Positions 19,867-28,987 of a DNA stretch of 64,000 nucleotides are shown here, piece by piece. Under the pieces are notes generated by a model. It made no database searches, was not told the DNA's origin, and saw nothing but the letters and a program-made list of their open reading frames with translations. The DNA lies in the NCBI GenBank assembly GCA_963763095.1, contig CAVXNR010000037.1:62001-126000 (forward strand). Direction: 5' to 3'. This DNA is from CAVUCH01 sp963763095. GTDB lineage: Bacteria; Acidobacteriota; Vicinamibacteria; Vicinamibacterales; JAENWD01. How positions within the stretch are numbered: the first letter of the stretch is position 1; each line of letters opens with the position of its first letter. Both the position numbers and the translations under genes were made by a program.

Positions 19867-21040
19867 GAGTCGGCAGGGCCGTCCATGGTCTCGAGAACGC
19901 GTGACGCGCCGGCGCGGAACTCCACCGGGGGCACAAGCAGGCTCATCACGACGTACCCGTCACGATCGAAGTCGAAGAAATACCCGGGTACACGAGCACC
20001 CCTGATTTCTGCGCCAGCGCAATCGCGCGCGCCTCGTCAGGCATGATGGCGGGGCCCTGCACAACGGCCGACCAGCCGCCTTCGGCCGGCAAGACGCGAC
20101 AGGCGGGACAGTGCTCCGCCAGACTTCGCAGCACGTTGTAGTTCAGCAAGACACGATCCGCGATCTGCTGCCGCACCGGCGCCCCTTGCTCGAGCAAGTG
20201 TGACACGGCGACCTGGACCGGTGTCGCCACCGACAGGTATGTGTCCGCGATGATCTCGAGGCGCTGCAGGGCTGGACGCACCAGGCTGTCCGGTCCGCCC
20301 ATTGCCATCCACCCGAGCTTCAGCTGCGGCAGGCCCACCGATTTCGACAGACCTCCGAGCGAGATGGCAAGCGCCTGCTCCTCGTCCAGCACGCTCGGCG
20401 ACCCGTCCGCGTCAGGCATCAGGAGATAGTCGCAGAACACTTCATCGCCCACGAGCGCCAGACCGCGCGATGCACAGAACGCGTGCAGTTCGCGGGTCTC
20501 GCCGCGCGTGAGGATCGAGCCTGTGGGGTTGTTCGGGCTCACGGCCAGCACGGCCCGTGTGCGCGCATCCGCTATGGCCCCGAGCTCGTGCACGTCCAGC
20601 GTCCAGCGGCCGTGGTACTCGAGCCGGTACGGGCGCACGGTGACGCCGTCCAGTCGCGCGAGGTGCTCGAACAGCGGGTAGCTTGGAGTCGGCACGAGCA
20701 CCGAATCGCCAGGATCGCACAGCAGCTTGAACAGCAGCGAGTAGCTGTCGCTGCTGCTTGCCGTGAGGACGACCCGACCCGGCGACACAGCAAGCGATCG
20801 CCTCGCGTAATCTGCGGCGACCGCCTCGCGCGCACTGTCGAGGCCGAGCGGCTGCGGCTCGTAGCGGAGCGCTCGCCGATCGGCGAGGCCGTCGAGCAAA
20901 TCCAACGGGTAGTCGAATCCGCACGTCGTCGGATTGGATGCCGTCAGATCGATCAGCGGCATCGCGTCGGCACGCAAGTCGGCGACCACGCGCGTCAGTG
21001 GATTGGACTCGAGGTCCGCGGGAAGGCGTTGGGAGAACAC
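19863..21040 (-). CDS. Class I/II aminotransferase (one frameshift)
   Basis: PLP enzyme of about 391 residues once a -1 break near 19985 is bridged (LVYPG to YFFDFDRDGYVVMS, at a short G run). Family landmarks: DLTASNPTTCGFDYP at the start, TASSSDSYSLLFKLLCDPGD, VSPNNPTGS, GDEVFCDYLL and the Schiff-base lysine in LGGLSKSVGLPQLKLGW; the repaired end FRAGASRVLETMDG is typical. Substrate not predictable. The start is GTG 21040, 5 nt after TAGGGT. The repaired stop TGA overlaps the malQ ATG, which independently supports the joined frame. Confidence 0.85.
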
Positions 21041-21045
21041 TTTTT

Positions 21046-21051
21046 ACCCTA
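21046..21051 (-). promoter_or_regulatory. Possible leaderless-type -10
   Basis: TAGGGT on the minus strand, 5 nt before GTG 21040. It abuts the heptamer array and may be part of it, so it is weaker than the other cases. Confidence 0.3.
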
Positions 21052-21055
21052 ACGT

Positions 21056-21148
21056 TAAGGGCTAAGGGCCAAGGGCTAAGGGCTAAGGGCTACAAGGGCC
21101 AAAGGGCCAGAAGGGCCAAGGGCCAAGGCCAACGGCTAACGGTTAACC
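21056..21148. repeat. Heptamer array, TAAGGGC type
   Basis: Five clean units (TAAGGGC four times, CAAGGGC once) at 21056-21090, then 6-9 bp variants to 21148. The stop codon TAA of the DPP III gene (21145-21143) lies inside its degenerate end. Confidence 0.8.
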
Positions 21149-23195
21149 GTCGACCGCCGGAAGCGTTGGGCGGCCCTGCTCGGCGGCGATCTGGCGCAGC
21201 ATCTCCTCGCGCGCCGGGCGGGTGGCGTTCGCGTACTCCAGCATCTGCGCGGTGAAGTCGCCCGGGTAGGTGATGGTGACGTCCACGATCTCCGAGCCGT
21301 CGTGCACGGGTTCCAGCCTGGGCATCACGACCGCGGTGTAGGAGGGCATGTCGAGGCGATCGACGCGGGCGACGACTTCGTCCCGGAGTGCGGGGTCGAA
21401 GTGAACGCCGTATGTCTCCATCAGCGTGCGTGCGGCTTCGTAGTCCCCCTCTGCCTTGATGCGCTGCACCTCTGAGAGCAGTCGCGCCACGCCGGACCGG
21501 AAGGCGGCGAGGCTGCCCACGCGGTAGAAGGTCTTGCCATCGCGCGTCGCGGCCGTAATCGCGTCGGTGTGCGCCATCAGCCAGCGCACGATCATCTGGC
21601 GGTTGCGCATGTGGTCTTCTTCGATCTGCGAGCCGTCCCGAACGCGCCGCAGCTGCACGAGCGCATTCCGCGCGTACGATTCGTACTCGGCCCGCACGAC
21701 GTCTTCGAGGTCACCAGCGGGGATCAAGCCGAGCTCCACCATGTAGGGATCCGCAATGAAATACAGCGCAACCAGATCGGCGCGCGACTCCTCTATGGCG
21801 GAAAACTGCTCCTCCAGCGCTGCCTCGGGCATGCCCCTCAGCGACTCGGACACCAGGCCGGACCCGTGGCCGATGACCTCGTGCAGGTTGGTGGTCAGCT
21901 CGCCCGCGTACGCACCCCAGCGCGTCGCCCTGGCGATCTCGTCCTCATCCCAGCTGAACTCGGCACGAAACGACCGCGGCGTCGACTTCTCGTAAGCCTC
22001 GAGCACGTTCGACAGCGAGACTGATTTGCTGCCGTGTGTTTCACGAATGCTCCTGGTCGTTCGGCAGGTTGATGCCGATTGGGGTCATGGGGCCCGAATC
22101 GCCGGTTTCGATCACCACCTCGATCGCTCGGGCGGTCACGCCGGTCACCCGCGGCTTGCGATAGCGCGGATCCCATGGCATCCGATCTTCGAACCACTGC
22201 GCGTGCTCCGCGATCCGTGAGATCGCGGCCGTCTTCTCCGGATGAAGGTAGTAGACCAGCGCTTCCCACGATCCCTTGCGGCCGCGCGCGTCCATGTAGA
22301 TCTCGACGAAGCCGTTGATCGTGTCGACGGGGGAATCCCGATCCTCCACCCAGGCGATGTCGTACGCGCGGCGATCGTCTGTGCTGCCGGTGCGATAGAA
22401 GCGCACGAGTGCCTGGAGCGCGCGCCCCATTGCCGGTGTGGCGTACGGCACCGCGGCCTCTAGATGCGCGCACACCCGCTCGATGTAGGGCGCGTAGCGT
22501 CCCCCGATGCGATACACCTCCTCCACGAGTGCGCCGTCGCGCTTCACCAGGCGCGAGTTCAACGGGTACGCCTCCTCGAAGCCCTCGAGGTCCGCGGCCG
22601 TGACGCCGTCGTACAGGTTGTTCACGCTCGCCGTGAGGATGTCCTGACCCTCGCCCGGCGTCTTGCTCGTCACCGTCCGGTGAACGGATTTGTCGAAGAA
22701 CAGCGGCCGGAGGCGCGACAGCAGCGCATCGAGCGGCTCGCCGGCACGCGACGGCACGCGCGCGCCACGCAGGACAGCTTCGTGCACTTCGCGCTCGAAG
22801 GCGTCCGGGCTGCACTCCAGCACGAATTTCTGCGCGGTGAGGCTGTTGTGAGGACCGCTGTTGATCCAGAACAGCTTCGTGTACCCGGCGAGCGGCTCCC
22901 GCACATCCTCGGGCATCCTGGGCCATTCGGGCACGAGCGCCTCGAGCAGCTCACGCATCTCGAGGTTGTGGGCGTACCGCTGATCGAAGTAGATGTCGCG
23001 GCCGGCAATCGCTGCCTGGGCGAGGTGCCACACCAGCAGCTTCTCGCGCAGCGGCAGCTCGCTGAAGCCGTCCGCATACAACTGCACGATCGCGGCCTCA
23101 CCGACGCGTTCGAGGAGATAGGGACGTGCGTCGGCCTCCGTGGCCCGCTCCGCGACCTGCCGCCCAGATTCTGCGGGTCCCTGCCTGGTGTCCAT
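21143..23195 (-). CDS. Dipeptidyl peptidase III, M49 (one frameshift)
   Basis: About 683 residues after a +1 step near 22043 (NLPNDQE to IRETHGSKS). The second half holds the M49 zinc motif HEVIGHGSG (HExxGH) and EESRADLVALYF (the EExRAD motif), which together identify dipeptidyl peptidase III. The first half carries FSELPLREKLLVWHLAQAA, LFWINSGPHNSLTAQKF and INGFVEIYMDARGRKGSWEALV, all typical of the family. It removes dipeptides from peptide N-termini. No signal peptide was seen, so it is probably cytosolic. Start chosen at ATG 23195, with GTG 23198 directly before it as an alternative; AGGACGAG upstream is a ribosome site. Confidence 0.9.
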
Positions 23196-23225
23196 CACTC
23201 GTCCTCTGCATCTAGCCGGTTGTCA

Positions 23226-23245
23226 GCCGGGACTGAAGTCCCGGC
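23226..23245. repeat. REP-like hairpin, variant stem
   Basis: GCCGGGACTGAAGTCCCGGC: an 8 bp perfect stem around TGAA, with different stem bases from the other copies. It lies between the DPP III start and the MBL stop. Confidence 0.65.
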
Positions 23246-23262
23246 TCCACATCGATCGTTAC

Positions 23263-24646
23263 TCAGATCTCGACGGTCTCGAGGTATGCGGGCGCGTGCG
23301 TCTTCCATCCGGGGCCCAGCTCGCGGGTGATCGCTGCCTGCAGCGCCTGCATCCCCGCGGGCTCGCCGTGCACGATGCAGGTCATGGCCGGCGGGGCGGT
23401 GAACCCGCGCAGCCAGCGTAGGATCTCGGGGCAGTCCGCGTGCGCCGACATGGAGTCAATCCGTTCCACGCGCGCGGACACGGGGATGAACTGGCCGTGA
23501 ATCCTGACCTCCTGCGCGCCTTCCACCAGCGCCCGCCCTCGCGTACCTGGCGCCTGGTAACCGACGAAGAGCACCGTGTTTCGTGTGTCGGGCAGCAGGC
23601 GCTTCAGATGGTGCAGCACCCGGCCCCCGGTGGCCATGCCGCTGGCCGAGATGATGACGGCCGGCGTCCGTGACGCCACGAGCTCCGCCGACTGCTGCGC
23701 CGACGACACCGTCTGGAAGCGGCGCGTTGCAAAGCTCGCCAGCGGCTTGCCCTCTTCACGCATGTCCTCGTCGAGCTCGGCTACGCGCTTGCCGTAGTAC
23801 CCGAGCGCCTCGACAGCCATGGGACTGTCGACGAACACGGGCACCACCGGGATTGCGCGTGCCTCTTCGAGGTGCCTCAGCCAGTACAGGATCTCCTCGA
23901 CGCGCCCGATCGCGAACGCCGGAATCACCACCTTGCCGTTGCGCGCGATGGTCTCGCGCACAATCGTTCCGAAGCGCACGCCGTCGTCGTCGACCTCATG
24001 CCTCCGGTCGCCGTAGGTGGATTCCAGCAGCAGGACATCCGCCGCGGCAACCGGCTCCGGGTCGCGCAGCACGGGGCGATCGTACCGGCCCGAGGTCGCC
24101 TCCAAAGACGATGCGCTTGCCGCTCTCGAGCACCATCGTCACTGCCGCCGCACCAAGCAGGTGACCCGTGGGTGAGAACGAAATTTCGACTCCGGCGGCT
24201 GCCGGCACCGGCCGATGAAAGCCTACCGGCTGCAGCTGCGAGAGCGCGCGGAACGCATCGCTCTCGGTGAAGAGCGGCAGCGCGGGCGCGTGCTTCGAAT
24301 AGCCGTGGCGATTCGCCTCCCTCGCATCCTCTTCCTGCAGCCGCGCGGCATCGGGGAGCACGAGCCGGCACAGATCCGCGGTGCCGGGCGTGCAGAAGAT
24401 GCGGCCGCGGAACCCTTTCGCCACGAGGCGGGGCAGGAAGCCGGTGTGATCGAGGTGCGCATGCGTCAGCACGACCGCGTGAATCGATGCGGGGTCGACG
24501 GGCGGGTCGGTCCAGTTCCTTTCGCGCAGCGACTTCAATCCCTGGAACAGACCGCAGTCGACGAGCAGCCTCGTCCCGTTGGTATCCAGCAGGTACTTGG
24601 ACCCGGTCACGGTCTGCGCTGCCCCGAGGAAGGTGAGTCGCGGCAT
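23263..24646 (-). CDS. MBL-fold beta-CASP RNA nuclease (one frameshift)
   Basis: About 460 residues after a +1 step near 24080-24085 (IVFGGDLG to RYDRPVL). The metallo-beta-lactamase motif LTHAHLDHTGFLPRLV binds two zincs; FSPTGHLLGAAAV and LLLESTYGDRRHE follow. The beta-CASP cap carries VVIPAFAIGRVEEILYWL and VFVDSPMAVEALGYY, then ISASGMATGGRVLHHLKRLL and the C-terminal SMSAHADCPEILRWL and IVHGEPAGMQALQ. These mark the bacterial CPSF-like branch of RNA-processing nucleases. ATG 24646 has TATAGT 6 nt upstream. It is divergent from the MetF-like gene with only 72 bp between starts. Confidence 0.9.
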
Positions 24647-24652
24647 GCGGTA

Positions 24653-24658
24653 ACTATA
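24653..24658 (-). promoter_or_regulatory. Leaderless-type -10 for the MBL nuclease
   Basis: TATAGT on the minus strand with a 6 nt gap to ATG 24646; no ribosome site fits. Confidence 0.5.
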
Positions 24659-24703
24659 GTCGACGTAAAGGGATGCGGCAGTCAGGGTCGCGATTCGAGG
24701 TGC

Positions 24704-24709
24704 TAAGCT
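24704..24709 (+). promoter_or_regulatory. Possible leaderless-type -10 for the MetF-like gene
   Basis: TAAGCT with a 9 nt gap to GTG 24719. The gap contains AAAGG, so a short-leader Shine-Dalgarno reading is possible. Confidence 0.35.
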
Positions 24710-24718
24710 GAAAGGCTG

Positions 24719-25597
24719 GTGCTCCCGCCCTCTCCGGTTCCATCGCTTCTCGATGCGCTGCTCGGCTCCCGCGGGGTGATCGCTGCGGAACTGCGTCCTC
24801 CGCTGGCGGAACTGACGGGGCCCGAGGGGATGAACGCCTGGATCGACACCTACCACGCCGTCCGCCGGCTCTCGAAGGGCGGCACGTACGTGTTCCTGAC
24901 CGACAGCGCGGTCGGCACAGCCGAGGAAGACAACCTCCGGCACCTGGTCACGAACCTCGGCACCGACGTGCCACGCGAACGGATCGTGCCGTTCCTCACG
25001 TGCAAGCATCCACTCGGCTACTGCGTCGTCGTACGCGGAGCGTGCCTGGCAGCACGGGTTCCCCGCGCTCGTCGTGCTCGGGGGAGACCGCACGCTCGGC
25101 GTGCCGCGTTGCGTCGAGCACGCGTGGGAGCTGCGGCAGTTGATCCGCTCACACGATCGCTCGCTGGTGCTGGGCGGATGGGCGAACCCGAACGCGGATG
25201 CCGCAACGCAGGTGCAGTACCTGCTGGACCCGAACTTCACCGCGGAGTTCTACCTGACGCAGGTAGTCTCGCATCACAGCGTCGGCGCTGGTGGAGCGCT
25301 TCGTCCGCGAGTGCGACCGGGCCGGTGTGACGGCGCCCAGGCATGTTCGGCGTGTTCTTCTACCGCAGCGCGAACCCGCGCACGCTGGCGGGGCTGTCGC
25401 AGTTTCTTCCGGTGCCGGTGAACGAGCTGACGAGGGACTTCTCGGAAGGGGCAACGCCGGAAGAGATCTGCGCACGAACGCTCCGTGCGCTCATGAACGT
25501 GGGCGCACGGCACTTCTATATCAGCAACCTGCCGCTGTCGCGGGCGACGGTCACCCTCTCCCGAATCATGGCGCTTATGCTAAGGGCTAAGGGCTAA
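24719..25597 (+). CDS. Methylenetetrahydrofolate reductase-like protein (three frameshifts)
   Basis: About 291 residues if four frame segments are joined. They read SRGVIAAELRPPLAELTG, YVFLTDSAVGTAEEDNL, ERIVPFLTCKHPLGYC, then SSYAERAWQHGFPALVVLGGDRTLG, ADAATQVQYLLDPNFTAEFY, LVERFVRECDRAGVTAP and GMFGVFFYRSANPRTLAGLSQ. The order and motifs fit the MetF TIM barrel, which reduces methylenetetrahydrofolate with FAD. Each join is a +1 step (near 25027, 25281 and 25338). Three breaks in 880 bp could mean a pseudogene, but the protein reads cleanly between them. Its last codons and stop come from a CTAAGGG heptamer array. Assignment is to fold family, not to a proven reaction. Confidence 0.6.
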
Positions 25598-25642
25598 AGG
25601 CTGAAGGGCAAGGCTCAAGGGCTATGGGCTGAAGGGCTAAGC
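25580..25642. repeat. Heptamer array, CTAAGGG type
   Basis: CTAAGGG, CTAAGGG, CTAAAGG, then 5-8 bp variants. It encodes LRAKG and the stop of the MetF-like gene. Confidence 0.8.
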
Positions 25643-25737
25643 GCAAAATTCTGAAAGCTGCTGGGCGGCGAGGGTCGGTCGTCCGAACACCCCGACCAGC
25701 CTGCCGCCCTTAGCTTCGAGTCCTGAGCCCTTTGCCC

Positions 25738-25772
25738 TTAGCCCTTAGCCGTTAGCCGTTAGCCGTTAGCGT
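25738..25772. repeat. Heptamer array, TTAGCCG type (inverted)
   Basis: TTAGCCC, three TTAGCCG, TTAGCGT. It is the inverse of the array at 25580, and encodes the C-terminal TANG and TAA of the response regulator on the minus strand. Confidence 0.8.
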
Positions 25773-26141
25773 GTTGATGTATCCCCGCACCTGATCCAGG
25801 AACGCGTCGAAATCGAGCGGCTTGTAGATGACGGGGAACCCGTCAGCGTCCCGTGGATTCGGGTGAGCGGTCACGATGATGCCGCGCGAGAGGAGCTGCC
25901 GCTCGAGTGCTTCGCGCAGCATCCACGCGCCGGTACGTCCCGGCAGCGCGTAATCGCTCAACACGAGATCGTACGTCCGCGCGTCGAGCAGGTGGAGTCC
26001 CTCCTCGGCCGTGGACGCGCTCTCGACCACATATCCCTCCGCCTCGAGAATAAGCGTCATCAGGCCGCGGAGGTCATCGCTGTCTTCCACCAGCAGAATC
26101 CGCGAGCCCGGCTGCGTATGCGCCGTCATCCGTTCGCCCAT
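25752..26141 (-). CDS. Single-domain response regulator
   Basis: CheY-like receiver of about 129 residues. ILLVEDSDDLRGLM holds the acidic pocket, DLVLSDYALPGRTG the phospho-acceptor Asp, IIVTAHPN the switch Thr and VIYKPLDFDAF the conserved Lys. There is no output domain, so it would act by protein contact or phosphotransfer. Start is uncertain between GTG 26147, ATG 26141 and ATG 26129; ATG 26141 is used. No kinase is adjacent. The C-terminal residues after GYINTL are encoded by the heptamer array. Confidence 0.8.
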   Translation of the reverse strand: MGERMTAHTQPGSRILLVEDSDDLRGLMTLILEAEGYVVESASTAEEGLHLLDARTYDLVLSDYALPGRTGAWMLREALERQLLSRGIIVTAHPNPRDADGFPVIYKPLDFDAFLDQVRGYINTLTANG

Positions 26142-26467
26142 GACCACATCAACCTGGCCGTGCAGCGCCGCACGCTCCGCACGGACACTGAATCACCTGA
26201 CGCACTGTGCGTCTGACAGTCAGAAAGCAAGCGAACTGCCACGAAAGTCACTGCTGAGGCGACAGCCCCGTGGGCGAACCGAAAAAACGGTGGCGTGATC
26301 GATGTGGGGCAGGCCTTTAGGCCTGCTACAGCGCACCGACTTGCAGGGCTGAAGCCCTGCCCCACATGAGTGTCCGGTGACATGACAAGATCAGCGGTGC
26401 GGTGACATGACAGCGAGCACTGGTCTAGTCGCGGCAGATCGCGAGCACAACGGGGTCGTGAGGGCCT
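26142..26467. other. Intergenic gap, 326 bp
   Basis: Holds one REP-like pair (26303-26368) and, past it, a spacer related to that of the 39.9 kb tandem array (ATCAGCGGTGCGGTGACA). Nothing else recognised. Confidence 0.6.
26303..26368. repeat. REP-like hairpin pair
   Basis: GCAGGCC/GGCCTGC with loop TTTA, then GCAGGGC/GCCCTGC with loop TGAA. Outer ends TGTGGGGC and GCCCCACA also pair, closing the unit into a larger inverted repeat. Confidence 0.8.
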
Positions 26468-27208
26468 CTATCGCACGTGGCGGCCGCCGTCCACCCGAAT
26501 GGTTTCGCCGGTGATGAAGTCGCTGTCCATGAAAAGCAGGACCGCCCGGCTGATCTCCTCGGATCCGCCCCACCGTCCGAGCGGAGTGGCGCGTACGACG
26601 GCCTCGAGCTCTTCCGGCGAGATGCCCTCCGGCGGGATGATCGGACCGGGCGCTATTGCATTGACAAGGATGTTGTCGGCCGCCAACTCCAGCGCCAGCG
26701 CTTCCGTCAACGCAATCACGCCCATTTTTGCCACGTAGTACGGGAGGTACCCGGGGTAGCGGGGGCGCCGGCTTGCTGCGATCCAGTCGGTGAAATTCAC
26801 GATCCGCCCCTGACCGGCCGTGCGCATGTGCGGCACGGCTGCCTGGGCACACAGATGCGCGGCTCGCAGATCCACCGCGAGCGAGCGCTCCCAGTCCTCG
26901 TCGGTGAGCTCGAGGTAAGGCTTTCTCGCGTAGACGGAGGCCATGTTGACGAGAACGTCGAGGCGTCCCAGCGAGCTGACGGTTTCGGCCACGGCCCGGC
27001 GACAGTCTGCCGGCGAACGAAGGTCAACCTGGATGAGCTGCCCCCGCCGTCCGAGCTGCACGACAGCGTGCGCCGTGGCTTCCGCCTCGGCCCGCGACTC
27101 CCGGTAGCAGAGCGCGACATCGGCTCCCCGGGCCGCGAGCGCCAGCGCGATATCTGCGCCGATGCGTTTGCCGCCCGTGATGAGCACGACGCGGTCGTGC
27201 AGCTGCAT
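26468..27208 (-). CDS. Short-chain dehydrogenase/reductase
   Basis: NAD(P)-dependent oxidoreductase of 246 residues. LITGGKRIGADIALALAARG binds the cofactor, LDVLVNMASVY carries the conserved Asn region, IVNFTDWIAA and YLPYYVAKMGVIALTEALA hold Ser/Thr and the catalytic Tyr-x3-Lys, and GETIRVDGGRHVR ends the fold. The TGGxxxIG turn and overall sequence are nearest to pteridine-reductase-like SDRs, but the substrate is unknown. Its ATG overlaps the stop of the upstream gene by one base (TGATG), so the two are coupled. Confidence 0.85.
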   Translation of the reverse strand: MQLHDRVVLITGGKRIGADIALALAARGADVALCYRESRAEAEATAHAVVQLGRRGQLIQVDLRSPADCRRAVAETVSSLGRLDVLVNMASVYARKPYLELTDEDWERSLAVDLRAAHLCAQAAVPHMRTAGQGRIVNFTDWIAASRRPRYPGYLPYYVAKMGVIALTEALALELAADNILVNAIAPGPIIPPEGISPEELEAVVRATPLGRWGGSEEISRAVLLFMDSDFITGETIRVDGGRHVR

Positions 27209-27867
27209 CAGTGTTCGAAGTGCCCGACGAGCGTGACGGCGAACGACAGCGCACCGGCAGGCTTGCCCTGATGCATTGCGGGGACGCTGAACGCCACGCC
27301 CTTGTGACCTTCGTCCGTGGTGACGATGGCTCCTGGGGAGTCTTCCGTGGTCGGGTTCAGGCTGAGGGTGGCCGGGTGCGACTTGCCGAGGGTTTTCTTG
27401 GCGAGTGCGACGGCGCCTTTGAAGCCAGCGGGCGCGGCTGTCTGGTCCTCTGCCGCGGGGGCAACCAGCAGGAACTCGCGATGCGGTGACACACCCATGT
27501 GGTCGCCGTCCTGCGGCTGCAGCGCAAACCGCAGCGTGTAGACACCGGGCTTCATCGGCAGGCCACGGGCGTCGGTCATAGCCATGGTCAACCTGGCGGC
27601 TCCAACGAGGGATCCCTCGGCAACGTTGGACCACGCCGGGCGACCGTCTGGTGCCGTGTCGAGCGACAGGCCATTTACCCACCAGAATTCGAGCCGGTTG
27701 TCGCCGCGCATCACGATGGTGGCGTCGGGCTGCAGGAGAGAACGGATGGGCTCACCGAGCTCCGCCGGGATGGCCACCGCCTCCTTCGTGGCCGCCAGGT
27801 CCTGTGCGTCCGCTGGTGGCGAGGGGAGCACCAGGCACAACGCCAGCAGAGTGAGCACAGTGCGCAT
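27208..27867 (-). CDS. Secreted hypothetical protein, coupled to the SDR
   Basis: 219 residues with a signal peptide (LTLLALCLVLPSPPADAQ). The body is predicted beta-rich: IVMRGDNRLEFWWVNGLSL, LPMKPGVYTLRFALQPQDG, DHMGVSPHREFLLVAPAA and GALSFAVTLVGHFEH. It resembles a family of Acidobacterial secreted proteins of unknown role, possibly related to DUF2911; I cannot confirm that. The stop TGA overlaps the SDR start as TGATG. Confidence 0.65.
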   Translation of the reverse strand: MRTVLTLLALCLVLPSPPADAQDLAATKEAVAIPAELGEPIRSLLQPDATIVMRGDNRLEFWWVNGLSLDTAPDGRPAWSNVAEGSLVGAARLTMAMTDARGLPMKPGVYTLRFALQPQDGDHMGVSPHREFLLVAPAAEDQTAAPAGFKGAVALAKKTLGKSHPATLSLNPTTEDSPGAIVTTDEGHKGVAFSVPAMHQGKPAGALSFAVTLVGHFEH

Positions 27868-27937
27868 CCTGCGCCCGGCGCTCGCCGGTTCAGCCTTCGC
27901 GCATGTGCTCATCTGGCGTCCTGCGGAGCCGGCGCCG

Positions 27938-28597
27938 TCAGAACGAGAAGGTGCCCACGAAGCCGGACCGCTTGTTCGGGTGACTCCACTTCGTGCCGAG
28001 CGCCTTGCCCGAGAAGCTGTTGGCATCGGTGAAGCCGAGTGCGGTCTCGGCCCCGGCGGCGAACGGGTGGAACCACTGCATTGCGCCGCAGCTCGGGTCG
28101 TGGTGCATGTGTCTCTGCACCGCGAGCCGCGCGTCGGCTCCCGACACCTCAATCTGGTGCGCGGTCGCGTCAAACCGGATGGGCGCCAATCGAACCTCGA
28201 CGACCTCATCGATGAGCGCACCCGACGCGGCCTTCACGAAGCCGACGAGCGCATCCCGCTGCGCGGTCGTGGCACGCTCGTCGACGATGACCGACGCCTT
28301 GACCCACGCGGGTGCCGCCCCGCCAATTTCGCGAATGCCGAGGTTGCGATCGCCCGAAACGGCCGCCATCACCGACAGCCCATCCAGCGTCACCTCGTCG
28401 AACTGGCCGCTCCGGATACGCCAGGCGAGCACGGCCTGCCGTCCGATCGTCTCGGCCTCGCTCGACATGATGCACCCGCCAGCGAACACCTCAGCGGTGC
28501 GAGCCTCGACGTAATCTCCCGTAATCTTCGCGCTCTTGCCCGCCATCGCCGGCGAAGCCGCGAGCACGACCGCTGCAATCACGATAGGCAGTCGCAT
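27938..28597 (-). CDS. DUF1326 family secreted protein
   Basis: 219 residues with signal peptide (PIVIAAVVLAASPAMA). The opening KITGDYVEARTAEVFAGGC and the later LGFTDANSFSGKALGTKWSH are characteristic of DUF1326. Two or three cysteines and a His-rich HMHHDPSCGAMQW patch could bind metal, but function is unknown. A GGGGAAA ribosome site precedes ATG 28597. It is 70 bp upstream of the secreted hypothetical on the same strand and may share its transcript. Confidence 0.8.
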   Translation of the reverse strand: MRLPIVIAAVVLAASPAMAGKSAKITGDYVEARTAEVFAGGCIMSSEAETIGRQAVLAWRIRSGQFDEVTLDGLSVMAAVSGDRNLGIREIGGAAPAWVKASVIVDERATTAQRDALVGFVKAASGALIDEVVEVRLAPIRFDATAHQIEVSGADARLAVQRHMHHDPSCGAMQWFHPFAAGAETALGFTDANSFSGKALGTKWSHPNKRSGFVGTFSF

Positions 28598-28617
28598 GTT
28601 AATTTCCCCTATAAACC

Positions 28618-28692
28618 GTTGACCGTTGACCGTTGACCGTTGACCGTTGCGGCCCTTGGCCCTTGAGCCCTTAGCCCAGCCCTTAGCCCTTA
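28618..28692. repeat. Heptamer arrays, GTTGACC then GCCCTTA types
   Basis: Four exact GTTGACC units (28618-28645) pass through GTTGCGG and CCCTTGG into GCCCTTA units. Two different heptamer families are joined end to end and keep the 7 bp register through the first seven units. Confidence 0.85.
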
Positions 28693-28693
28693 A

Positions 28694-28906
28694 TCATTTG
28701 CAACATTCTCGCCCGTCGCGGCAGGTGTCCGAGTGCGCCGGACTGCCGTCCGGGCCGTACGGCTTCTGCGTGCACGTGCACCAGAACACCCGGGCGTCGT
28801 ACTTGTCGTAATAGCTCGTCTCGTGCTCGTCCGGGTCGGACAGGACGTACATGCCCTTGTGGCGGAGGTGCGCACAGGGAGTGATGGCGCCGGCGATTGT
28901 CGACAT
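28694..28906 (-). CDS. Small Cys-rich hypothetical protein
   Basis: 70 residues, MSTIAGAITPCAHLRHKGMY at the start. Cysteines at PCAH, the CTCT pair in FWCTCTQK, DTCR and the final ECCK suggest a small metal-binding protein. DPDEHETSYYDKYDARVF is acidic and aromatic. Not recognised. It lies 81 bp after the molybdenum hydroxylase operon on the same strand, separated from it by a strong hairpin (28947-28968). Confidence 0.6.
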   Translation of the reverse strand: MSTIAGAITPCAHLRHKGMYVLSDPDEHETSYYDKYDARVFWCTCTQKPYGPDGSPAHSDTCRDGRECCK

Positions 28907-28946
28907 GTCAGGACCTCATATTTCTCACGGGTGTCCCACCGGTGCA

Positions 28947-28968
28947 GGGGTGGTTCGCGAACCGCCCC
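28947..28968. terminator. Near-perfect 22 bp palindrome after the hydroxylase operon
   Basis: Arms GGGGTGGTTCG and CGAACCGCCCC pair with one mismatch. It lies between the FAD-subunit stop and the small Cys-rich gene. No U-tract follows, so termination is inferred; it may instead belong to a second repeat family. Confidence 0.5.
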
Positions 28969-28987
28969 TACGGTCCCGTCCCGTCTG

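Noticed and set aside
21056..21148. Telomere-like GGGCTAA repeats
   Set aside because: Internal, at several loci, and part of a wider heptamer family; nothing suggests a chromosome end.
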